DNA of 64,000 nt from Circinella minor (lineage: Eukaryota; Mucoromycota; Mucoromycetes; Mucorales; Lichtheimiaceae), in NCBI GenBank assembly GCA_016758965.1, contig JAEPRB010000054.1, positions 1 through 64,000 of the forward strand, in the 5' to 3' direction. Every line of letters starts with the position of its first letter. Within the stretch, counting starts at the first letter, position 1. The notes under the pieces were generated by a model. That model did no database searches and was not told where the DNA came from. It worked only from the letters and a program-made list of their open reading frames with translations. Positions 12,124 to 23,173 of this stretch are shown piece by piece. The translations under genes were made by a program, and so were the position numbers.

Positions 12124-14668
12124 ATGGCCATGAACTTGTTACGTGTATCTGCCAGTCGATCCGCACGTCTTGGACGTTCCTCGACTTTCCATTCAATGGG
12201 ACGTTTGAGTACCCCTCGTATGCCTCGTGCTTACTCTACAGGATCTGCTCCTAATTCAACTCAAAATAGTAACACACCCTGGTTCATTGGTTCGCTTTTG
12301 ATCTTTGGTCCTGTTCTTTTTAAGCTTACCTCACCTCCTCCTAAGAAACAACAAGAAAAAATTCAGCATGTTGCTACGGAAACAGTAACTGCTGAACCAG
12401 TCGCTGTTACACCTCCTACTCCAGCTCCTAAGATTCAAAAGCCTTACGTTCTCATTGGTTCAGGCACTGCTTCCTATGCTGCTGCTCAAGCTATCAAGGA
12501 GAAACAGCCCGATGCTAACGTATGTATATCATTCGGTAAAAAAAAAAAATAATTAATAAGGGAGATTCAATATTAACTTTATTTTTTTTTCTTTGTTTGA
12601 CAGGTTATTATCATTGGTAACGAAGAATATGCCCCATATATGAGGTAAGAACAGAAAAGAACTTATTACGAACGACATTTTTTATTGTTTGTTTGTTAAC
12701 AATAATGATAATTGAATTTAGACCTCCTTTATCCAAGGAATTGTGGTTCTCAGAAGATCCTGAAGTGGCAAAGACTCTTGTATTTAAAGACGTAAGCTCA
12801 TTTTATTTTATTTTATCATTCATACATTGGAAAAAATAACTAAACACATATATTATATCCTTTTTTTTTTTTAGTGGCAAGGAACTGAACGCAAGTATGT
12901 ATATATATATATTTTTTTTAGAGGAAGGAAATAATATGTGAAAAATTAAAGAAGAATACTAACATATCAACATGGGGTTTATTAGTACAATCTATCAAGA
13001 TGTATCACAATATGAAGTGATCGAAGACGCTTCTGGTTCAGATCTTCAAACAAACAAGATTAAGCTTTTACTCAATAAGCAAGTGACCAAGCTTAATGTT
13101 GAAGATCATACCGTAACTCTCGCTGACGGTAGTGTTATCTATTATAACAAGGTATTTTTTTTTACGTACATACGGGCTATCACTAGAGTTATCCACGTAA
13201 TGAATATACAACATTTATTGATTAATTTGTAAATCATATAGGTTCTCTTGGCTACTGGCGGTGAACCTAAGAAATTACCTGGTCAATCCGAAAAATCTGA
13301 TAAGATTATCACTTTCCGTACAGTCAGTGACTTTAAGAAACTTGACCAAATTGCCAAGGATGGTGCTCATATTGCTGTTATTGGTGGTGGTTTCTTGGGA
13401 TCTGAACTTGCAGTTGCTTTAGCGAAACGAGGTAACAAAAAGAGGATAGGATGGAGTAGCCTATATTTATGCCGATAAGTTAAACTAATGCTGACCCTCC
13501 ATCCATTATTTTAGGTGAAAAGGAAAAGTTGACAGTGACTCAAGTTTTCCCCGAAGGTAAAATGATGAATCAATATAAAGATGTAAAAAAAAAAAAAAAA
13601 AAAAAGATAGTGTCCTTATTTACTAATTTTTGTGTTATTTTGATATAATTATATTTTAGAGGGTAACATGGCTAATGTCTTCCCATCTTATTTGACCAAA
13701 TGGACTACTACTCGTGTTCGTAAATGTATGTAATTTATACCTCATACTTAGTCATTTATGCATATCCTAAGAAAAAATAATGGAAATTAACTTATATTGT
13801 GATCAATATAATAATAGTGGGTGTGGATGTTCAAAGTAATAGCGCTATCAAGTCTATCAAGACTGATGAAAGCGGTAAGGTTGTATTGAATATTGGAAAC
13901 GATAAACAAGTTATTGCCGACCACGTTGTTGTTGCTGTGGGTATTGAGCCCCGTGTCGATTTAGCTAGAGATGCTGGTTTAGAAGTTGATGAAAAGCGTG
14001 CCGGTGTTGTCGTCAATGCTGAGTTAGAAGCACGTACTGACGTTTTTGCCGCTGGTGATATGGTTTCTTTCCATGATGTCCAACTTGGTCGTCGTCGCAT
14101 TGAGCATCACGATCAGTATGTTGTGTGACCTTTTATTTAATATGATCCTAATATTTTTGGAAGAAAAAAAAAAGTGATGTAACTGAATGGACTAATAATT
14201 TGATGTTTCATATATAGTGCTGTTTTGAGTGGCCGTCATGCTGGTGAAAACATGGTTGGTGGCGCTAAGCCCTATAAGCATCAATCCATGTTCTGGTAAG
14301 TTTATATATATATATTGAAGAAAATGACGAAACCTTAGTTATATATATAATATGTATCAGAGACTGATCTATAGTAAAATTATTTATTAGGTCTGATTTG
14401 GGACCAGAAATTGGTTATGAAGCTGTAGGTCTCGTTGATGCTCAATTGTCCACTGTAAGTGTCTGGGCTAAGGCTACTGCTAAAGATACACCTGCTGCTG
14501 CCGCTGGTTCTGAAGCAGAAAGCCCTCGTGGTACATCTGCTATTGCTTCTACTGGTGAAACTGGCAAGGCTGCTACCGCTTCCAATCCGTTCCATGACGA
14601 AAAGGTAATATAACGTAGTGGAGAAAATGAAATATATAAAATAGCTTTACTAAACTTACGCAATCCTT

Positions 14669-14710
<42 letters not shown>

Positions 14711-14981
14711 AAAAAAAAACCAGTTTGGCAAGGGTCTTGTCTTCTATGTTCGTGAAAAGCAAATTGTTGGTTTGTTGCTCTTTAATGTTTTCGGAAAGGT
14801 TCAAGAAGCGCGTGACATTATTGATGCCGGTTACACTACTGAACAAATCGATGGTTTATTGAAAAAGTAAGTGATCAATATTTTGACACATAATTGTTAT
14901 TAAATGATTAAGCTGACTAATTCTTGATTTGTTTGTTTGTTTTCTATTAGGTTCAGCTTGCATCAAGAGGATTCTCACTAA
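12124..14981 (+). CDS. AIFM1: Mitochondrial apoptosis-inducing factor-like flavoprotein
   Basis: Thirteen exons (12124-12519, 12604-12644, 12722-12791, 12875-12894, 12986-13151, 13242-13431, 13515-13556, 13660-13725, 13818-14115, 14218-14295, 14391-14604, 14724-14866, 14951-14981) give 584 residues. The first 38 residues are rich in Arg/Ser with no acidic residues, as in a mitochondrial presequence. A hydrophobic segment ([14 protein letters not shown], about 58-71) would anchor it in the inner membrane. FAD binding is shown by [13 protein letters not shown] (about 110), NAD binding by [13 protein letters not shown] (about 275-287), and the AIF C-terminal domain by [20 protein letters not shown]. 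Human AIF supports respiratory-chain assembly through CHCHD4/Mia40, and this role may apply here. The downstream ATG was chosen because the region before it reads through poly-A. Exon 4 is only 20 bases, and intron 11 contains about 39 consecutive T. Confidence 0.9.
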
Positions 14982-15187
14982 ATTTTCTTTTTTTGCTAAT
15001 ACACAATTCATTTCATTCACCTCCAAAAAAAAAGTTTTTGTAATTCCCACACATACTCTCCTTCTGTATCACTTAATTCATAAAAAATATACTGTTTTCA
15101 TTCATTCATATATATAAACATTCACGAGTTGATAAAAGTTGGATCATATAGTATTATTATGTTCAATTTCTTTTTTTTTTTTTTTTT

Positions 15188-16378
15188 TTATAATTTAGGA
15201 GTAGGCAATCTTTCGCCATGCCAACTGCTTCCTCCATCAACAGCAATTGTGGAACCATTTGTAAATTGACCAGCACGTGATGCAAGGTAGATACAAGTCC
15301 CTGCAATATCTTCAGGTGAACCAATACGACCTAATGGTGTGGTAGCTTTTATTAGGTCGCCAACTTTTTCTAAAGTTTCCTCCATCATCTTGGATGGGAA
15401 TGCACCGGGTGCCACATTATTAAATGTTACTCCTTTGTGTCCCAGTTTTCCGGCAAGGTGGCGAGTTAGATGATGAAGACCAGCCTTTGCTGCCGTGTAT
15501 GCATAAACTTCATTTGAGACAATGCCTTCACCATTGACCGAACCGATATTAATAACACGAGAAGGGTTTTCGATACTTGATTTAGTTGTCAACAAGGGGA
15601 AACAACTGGATCAAACGAAAATGAGGAGGGAGTGGGCAAATCATGTCAATTTTATCGTTATTGTCATTGTATGATACGTAATAATGTCATAAGAGTTCAA
15701 AAACGCTATAGAAACTTACGCTTGAATAAGTGAAAAAACACGTTGTACGTCGAGCTTGATGATTTTTGTAAATGCATCATCTGGATATGTTTCAAAACTC
15801 TCGTTCCAAGTAGCCCCAGCATTATTAACAAGAACATCCAAGTCTATATTATATACGATTAGATATGATACATGATATTATTATCTTTAATATAAATCAT
15901 AAAACCTACGGTCTTCGCGTTTTGAAAGCTCGGCTACCAAACGCTTAATTTCATCTAAACTGTTTTTGTTCACGAATTCATTAGTGACAAAAATATATGA
16001 TATTACAGAATCGTTGGAGAGAAGCGTATACAACAAAGAATAATAATACTATTTTTTTTAACAGGGATTGCAAGTTGTACCTACCTCTGTAAGTCAGCAG
16101 GTAAAGAAATACATTGGCCAGGTCCCCGCTTAGTCAAAGTTTGCGCGACTTGATCACATACAGAAGCTTTTCTGCTCGTAATATATACTTTAGCACCATG
16201 AGCAACGAAACCAGTAGCAATCATCTCACCGATCCCTCTTGAGCCACCCGTCACTAATACAACCTATTATTATTGTTATTGCTGTGTCGATAGACATTCT
16301 ATAAAACTACAGAACGATGATAACGATAATAATGATGTTTTCCCCAACCTTATCTTTAACACTAAAAATATTCTCCAT
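15188..16378 (-). CDS. Short-chain dehydrogenase/reductase, copy 1
   Basis: Five exons in minus order: 16378-16349, 16263-16085, 15959-15910, 15843-15720 and 15605-15188, giving 266 residues, the usual length of a classical SDR. The cofactor motif is TGGSRGIGE at about 15-23, the structural motif NNAG lies near 92-95, and the catalytic triad is Ser149, Tyr163 and Lys167 in YAYTAAKAG. The C-terminal IAVDGG motif is present. The family reduces carbonyls or oxidises alcohols with NAD(P)(H); the substrate cannot be read from sequence. It is the neighbour and close paralogue of the gene at 16839-18397. The first intron has an unusual GTTGGG donor. The gene converges with the AIF gene, with 206 bases between stop codons. 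Confidence 0.9.
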
Positions 16379-16838
16379 TTATTTTTTGATAATAAAAAGT
16401 GAAAGAGAAAATCAGGATTTAAAGTTTTTGCGTGAGATTCTCTCTTTTTAATTTTTTATATACGTATTCACATAGCATGAGAATCGCTTTTGCCTTAATG
16501 AGTCATGAGAGTTGTGAATATCCGGGATAAAATTTACTCTTATGACACTATTTTAGGTAAAAAATAATAATCGACATAATGCGTTTATAAAGAAAATTGT
16601 AATACGTGACTATAATAAGTTTAATTCAAATATTACTACGTATCATAGTTAAAGAACAAAGCAATCATCAAGAAAAAAAAATATATTGTAAGTAAATTTA
16701 CGCAATAGTTTTATTTTTATTTTATGCTTAATAGTACGTAATAGTTGATGTAGATGATGACGCTGATATAGTAGTAGATATTGGTTTTTTATTTTATGTG
16801 CGTAGTTAACAACAAGAAGAACCACTTTTTTTTTTTTT
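16379..16838. other. Intergenic region between the SDR paralogues
   Basis: About 460 bases between the start of SDR copy 1 and the stop of SDR copy 2. It should hold the promoter of copy 1 and the 3' end of copy 2. It is AT-rich with two TACGTA words (near 16637 and 16735). No gene is seen. Confidence 0.55.
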
Positions 16839-17442
16839 TTACATTTTGCTATAGCAAATGGAACCACCATCAATGACAATAGTAGCACCATTGGTATATT
16901 GACCTGCACGCGATGATAAATAGATACAAGTACCAGCAACATCTTCCGGTGTTCCAATTCTTCCAATTGGGATTTTTGCACGGATAGAATCACCGAATTT
17001 CTTTAAAGTTTCATTCATCATCTTGGATTGGAAAGCTCCAGGTGCAATAGAATTGAAAATCACACCTCTTTCACCAAGCTTGCCTGCCATGTGGCGTGTC
17101 AAATCTTTATTATAATTATAATATATAGGGTTAATTGTTTGTATATACTTGTATGATTTCCTTGTTTTGATATATTTTTATTTACTGTACGTATAAATGA
17201 CTTACGGTGAAGACCAGCTTTTGCAGAAGTGTATGCAAAAGTCATTTGTGGTGCAGCCTTATTTTCAAAATATTGTAAAATTATTAAAATGAATTAATAT
17301 TAGTATCGTTATCCATTATTACTTACTCGGAAACCGTCAATAGAACCAATGTTAATAACAGATGATGGGTTATTGACGTTTGACTTGGCTGTTAATAGTG
17401 GCATACAACTATTATTGTATAACAACATTCATTCAGTTTTCC

Positions 17443-17473
<31 letters not shown>

Positions 17474-18397
17474 ATTTACTGATTATAAGTAACAGCAACA
17501 TTATAAAATTACTTACGCCTGTGTGAGAGAGAATACACGCTTCAAATTAAGGTTGATAACCTTTTCAAAGGCAGCATCAGGGAATGTGTCAAAGTTTTCA
17601 GCCCAGTTGGCACCTATGTAATAGATCAATGAATTAATAACAATTATATTTAATAACTTGAAAAACATAAATAAAAAAAATAAAACAAACCTGCATTATT
17701 AACCAAAACATCCAAATCTATAAATTTAATAATTCAGAAAAAATCATCCACCATCATCAGTATAATATTATAATGAAAAAGTAATATAAAAAGGCTCTAA
17801 ATAGTATCATATGTAAAAAAAGTAACAGAATTATGACATTACGCGTTTCATGTTTGGATATTTCAGCAACAAGGCGATGAACTTCTTCTAATTTTTGTAA
17901 ATCTGCCGGTACAGCAATACATCGACCAGGACCTTGTGCAGAAAGAGCTTTAGCAACTTGGTCACAAGCATCGGCACTTCGACTCGAAATATAAACTTTA
18001 GCACCAGCACTGACATAACTAATTTGTTTATGATAATACAGTATTTATAAATATTTTGAAAGACCATGCGTAATAAATGTTTTTAATGTTTACCCCTATT
18101 GTAATATATACAGTATTATTATTTTTAGTGTTACATATTATTATGAAATTAGATCGAGATCATAAAGGATAACTTATATGATATCAAATAAATCAAAAAA
18201 AAAAAAAAAAACACATACTGTGGCAATCATTTCACCAATACCACGGGAGCCACCAGTAACGAGGACTACCTAAAATATGCAAAAAGTTTAACTTGCAATG
18301 TATAACCAATGAACTTTTTTTTATATGTAAACTATAATCCTACGTATGATAATTATAATACCTTGTCTTTGACGTTAAACAAATTTTTGATATCCAT
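16839..18397 (-). CDS. Short-chain dehydrogenase/reductase, copy 2, with apparent frame break
   Basis: Eight exons in minus order: 18397-18362, 18269-18219, 18018-17843, 17717-17691, 17613-17517, 17408-17327, 17257-17206 and 17104-16839. The product would be about 262 residues, nearly parallel to copy 1: TGGSRGIGEM, LDVLVNNAG, catalytic YTSAKAG and VIDGG. Intron positions partly match copy 1, with extra introns here. The exons add to 787 bases, one more than a multiple of three. The mismatch lies at the junction of exon 2 (ending ATTGCCACA) and exon 3 (starting TTATGTCAG): no GT-AG pair there keeps the frame, and copy 1 has an uninterrupted ATGF at this place. The cause may be a real frameshift, a sequence error or a non-canonical splice. 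All other junctions fit. Confidence 0.75.
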
Positions 18398-19386
18398 TTT
18401 TTATATGTTAGTCCGTTTTATATAAGAAAATTAAAACAAAAAAAAGAACAAAAAGAGAGAGATAAAAAATATATATATACTTTTTTTTTTTAAATTGTTA
18501 CAAATTTAAAAGCTGGATGTGGGAAAATGAAAGCAAGTTTACATTACTAATTATGAATTCGTTCTGTTACGTAGTTGCTGCAGTTTAAACTTCCTGAAAA
18601 ATAACACTGACTTCGGCAAAACGTTCAAGCTTTTTTTTTTTTTTTGTTTATGCATACATTTTTTTTTTCAGCTCACATCATTCATGTCGTATTCCACCTT
18701 TAAGATAATTAATTAAAGTGATGATATTGACTACAATAATAATAAAATTCTAAATTCACTGATATTGTATTGAAAAGGTTTATTATCATCATTCCAAGTA
18801 ATACTACTATTAGATGATGATGTGAAAATGATCCAGAATCAGTAGTTAGAAGTGGAAGAGGGACAGATGAGTGAAAGATTATTCAATTATCATCCTTTGA
18901 CATATATAAAATAAATGAATACCTAAACATGGACGTAGTTAATTTTATTGCTACGTAACATGATTGTACATATACATGGAGAGAGAGTTAGTTAAGAATC
19001 CATCCGCTTCTCCAAATAAATGAACATTGTAAAATTATACATATGTATCCGGTAAAAAGTCAACCAAACAAATAAAACTATATACATTTGTGCGTTTTTA
19101 TGTGGTCTTACAAAAAAGAATAGCAAACAGCAAATTTATTACTTAGGATATTATAAAGTTATTGTAAAATTCTCGCATTGAAATTCTATTAAAGTAGACC
19201 ATTAGAGGGATAAAGGTGTAATGATAACACACAGTAAAAATGACTACAAATAAGTAATGGTGTGGTAGATGATACACATATCAAACTTCCAACTTTCTTT
19301 TATGCTTCTTCTTTTTGTTCAAAAGTTTTCTGTTATCTGATATCTACCCACTTTGTTGTCCAAAATCAAGTTTTTTTTCATAAAAA
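18398..19386. other. Intergenic region upstream of SDR copy 2
   Basis: About 1 kb lying between the start of SDR copy 2 and the stop of the HP1 gene, both on the minus strand. AT-rich with T runs near 18631 and 18660, GA-rich text near 18450 and TACGTA words near 18571 and 18952. No open frame of note. Confidence 0.55.
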
Positions 19387-20680
19387 TCAATCAACTATAT
19401 AAAATAAAACATAAAAAGAGTTTGAATAATTTTTTCTTCTTTTTCTCTTGTTCCGTTCATCCACATGTTTTACCTTCTGCGGGCATCGTCGTCGTATTAA
19501 GTCTGTAGGATACATGGATAAAGTATCATCATTCCTATAAACGGGAATAAATATGATAAGTAAAATCGAATATATGAACAGCGATGAGTATATAACAATA
19601 AATTACCATCTCACAACACCGTATATAACTGGTCCTTCACGAGTCACCGCTTCAACAGTACGTATACTCTCTTTCCAGTCCCAAGATAAGTCTGTTCGAA
19701 AGTCCAAGTCAAATATAACTTCGTCCGGTTCATTATGTTCATTATGTTCATCTGACCAATCGACTATCTCGCGTTGCTGCTGCTGTTGTTGTGATGGTGA
19801 TGGCGATGGTGGTTGAGATATATCCATAGAAATATCATTGTCGTTCTCGTTTGTATTAGCTACAGTGAGTTTTGGCGAAGCTAGCGGTTGAGTCGATGTA
19901 GATGTTGATAATGATTTCCTTTTTGCTTTTGATGAACCAACCAATATCTTCTCTATATCGACATTTGTTCCATTTATTGTTGATAATCTTTCACCACCAT
20001 CACGTTTTCTTCTTGTAGTTTTACGTCGACTTCTTTCATTCGTTTTTGTGTTATTGTTATTTAAAGATGGTATAGTTTGATGTGTTGATGGTGATGATAA
20101 TGATTTAAAATTTACCCGTTTCTTCGTCTTTGCCACACTACCTATGAAAGAATTATATTGAGCAACAGATCTTTTAAGTGTGGCAAGTTTTGGATCTAGG
20201 AGTGAAACCTGCTCTTTGTCTTTGTTTCTACCTTCTTTTATAATATTCTTTGATCGTTTTAAGGTGTTGGTCGTACTTTCTAGTTTTTTCTTATTTTTAC
20301 TTGCCCAATATTCCTGAATGAGTTCGTCTGCCTTTCTAATAAATATATGAGTATTAATAACAGTATGTTTTATAATAGTAAAAACAAAATAATACATATA
20401 TGAATATATAAAACATACACTAATTTTTCAGGTTCCCATGAATTCCAATTGTCACTGAATCCCTTCCATTTAATATGATATTCCAATACTTGTTTCTGTC
20501 AACAAAAAAAATTGTTATTATATATTAAATAAATAAATAGAGACTTTTCGTCAAAACAGCTACCTTTTTCTGAAAAGTAGTTCGATGTTCTATTATTTTT
20601 TCTACTTCATATTCATCATCAAGATCAGGATTACTATCATAATTAATTTCAGGTAAATTGTTGGGATTTATGTTCGACAT
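19387..20680 (-). CDS. HP1-like heterochromatin protein (chromodomain plus chromoshadow)
   Basis: Four exons in minus order: 20680-20564, 20495-20419, 20335-19607 and 19534-19387, giving 356 residues. The N-terminal chromodomain (about 22-76) begins EYEVEKIIEHR and continues LEYHIKWKGFSDNWNSWEPE. The aromatic-cage positions are occupied by Tyr, Trp and Phe, and such cages bind methylated histone H3 Lys9. A long Ser/Lys/Gln-rich hinge follows. The C-terminal region (about 265-345), WDWKESIRTVEAVTREG then VVRWNDDTLSMYPTDLIRRR, resembles a chromoshadow dimerisation domain. This order is that of HP1/Swi6. A last basic stretch KRKRRK could be a nuclear signal. The gene shares its promoter with the TFIIIC gene. 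The chromoshadow assignment is weaker than the chromodomain. Confidence 0.85.
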
Positions 20681-21008
20681 TGTTACTTTTTCGGTACGAA
20701 ACAAAAAGAAAAAGGAAATTGTGGAGAAACTTTAAAAAAAAAAAAATATCTTTCTCCTGAAGAGTGAGTTAATGCTATTTTGCAGCAAAAAATTTGATTG
20801 GGTGAAGTTGTTACAATTTTAAAGGGCAAAAAAAAAAAAAATATAAATATTTCATTCTTCAATACAAAAAAATAACTCGCGCGTTCCTTTCTCTTTCCTT
20901 TTCCATGAACTTTTGATATACCCTTTTGCGTCTCTCGAAAAGAAAATAATTCATTGACAGCATTTTCAATCACTTAATTTTGAAATTTAAAAAACTATTA
21001 CTTGCACA
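20681..21008. promoter_or_regulatory. Shared promoter of HP1 (-) and TFIIIC (+)
   Basis: Only 328 bases separate two divergent start codons, so the control regions must overlap. A CGCGCGT cluster at 20878-20884 includes ACGCG on the minus strand, the core of fungal MBF-type cell-cycle elements. Two A/T runs flank it. Regulation by MBF is inference from the motif alone. Confidence 0.4.
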
Positions 21009-23133
21009 ATGTTTGACACAATCGTCGATACTGTAAGGACTGAAGCTGCTATTCAAGGTCCAAGAGGTACCATAAAATAATAATAAAAAGATCAGTTAAC
21101 ATTTTCAGTGTGTATAATAATTACAAATATTATCCTATTTATTTTGATCGTTTTCAGGAATTAGTTTGGAAAGACTTTGGGAAATCGTTCAAACAACTAT
21201 TGCCAGAAATGCCAGTCCTCTTGGTGATAAATACGATAATAAAGCTCCTCTTATCAATTTACAATACAAATGTTGTTTTTGGCCAATTTTACTTGAAGAT
21301 AAACAATTGGAATTTTATGAAGATTTAGACGCAGTTGTAGAAGACAATGAAGAACAGCAATCGAATTCAGATCAACAAACAGGACAACAATCGACAGAAA
21401 CTCAAGAGAATTCTAATTCTTTGGAAACACTAACGTCCACAAAAACCGAAACCGAAACAGCAGAAAAGAAAACGTCTCCTACCAAAAAATCAAAAGGCAA
21501 AGGATCTACACAAAAAAAGAAAAAGAAAACAACTAAAAAAAAGGTTGTTAAGAAACCAGCGAAAAAGAAAGCACGAAAAGCAGTTGGTAGTGATGATGAT
21601 GACTATAGCAGTGATGGATATGAACCACCTAGTGATGATGAAGAGAGTTCGAATGATGAAGAAGAATATGAATTAGACACATCTGAAGATGATGAGGATG
21701 AAGAAGAAGAAGAAGATGTTCAAAAGAAAGCTCCACAACCAAAAAAAGCAAAAGATTATGATGTAAGTGAAAAACATAAAAACGATTCTTATCGATATAA
21801 ATATGGATAATTAATAATATTTATATAGCCTTTTGCAAATGTTTTAAATACAAATTATTCTCGCATTGATGAAATTGAAAAACTCAGTTTTGATAAAGTG
21901 GAAGAAATGTATGGCGTACGCCTCCGAATTTTGGCTACAAAAGAATTACAAACAGAACAATTATACATTGGTACACCTGTAAGTCGAAAAAAAAAACATA
22001 TTTTTTTTGTAGTGTAGGGTCAGAAATATAACTAATCTTTTAATTTAATTTAATTTTATTCACCAAAAAAAAAAAAAGCCCGCTGCAAGAACGATTTCTG
22101 CTAATCTTCAAATCGTTTTGACGTTTATCATGCTAGCAGGTCCACCAGGTATCACGCAAGCGACGTTAACAAAAGCACTTGAATTGGATCCTCGTTCATC
22201 AGGGCATTATGTTAAAGTATTGGAACAAAAAGGAGCAATGTAAGTTTCTCATATTGAGTTATTTTAGAGTATATAACAAAAATCTGAAGTTTTTAATGAA
22301 CCGTTTTTTTTACACTGTTTATTTTTTTAATTTTTTTTTTAGTAAACGAAAGCCTATTGCACATTACGGAATTCGAACAAATATTTGTATCCATGTTAGA
22401 TATAATGAAGAGGACTCTGAAAGTGCTCTGCATGAAAGTAATGCATATAATGTTAATGCGTCAGGAGTTGCTTTTACTATCAAGCGACTTCGAGCAAGGA
22501 TGATTGATTTACTTTCTGATGCTAAAGATAATGTCATGTATAGTGATGATATTTTAAGTGCTCTGGTAAGGAGAAACAATAACGACAGAAAGTTGATGGG
22601 GGAGATATTAGCAATATTATAAAATAGATGTCTAACTGTGTTATATAAAAATATAAAATAATTAGGGTTTCAATCCCAGAGATAGATCTGTCAAAAAATG
22701 GTATCATCGTTCTATTGATGATTTATGTGCTAAAGGCATCTTTTGTAAAGTGAGAGGAACATTAACTAAAGTAAAAACATCACGATGTATTAAATTGGTT
22801 GATCCAGATCAAGGTATGAATATGCTAATGCGTTATTGTTATTATCATGAAGAGTAAGATATTAACTTTTATAACTAGCTATTAAAGAACAAGATAGCTC
22901 CCCAAAATTAACCATGAATCAATATAAAATTGAATTGGACGATGAAAAAAAGGTGAAAGGAGGTGCAGGCCTTGTGTTAAAACCACGTGGTGCTGAGGAT
23001 CGACCTATTGGGGGACAATTTTATGATGTATCGCTGGAAAGTCAATTGGTTACTCTTCTTGAAGCTGCTTCTACCAACGGTGCTACGCAGAAGGTAAAAA
23101 TATATAACGTTATATATTTCTATGTGTATTATG

Positions 23134-23173
<40 letters not shown>

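Noticed and set aside
16649..16993. Long minus-strand frame overlapping SDR copy 2
   Set aside because: It is another frame of the last SDR exon plus its downstream DNA; the SDR frame has the catalytic and C-terminal motifs.
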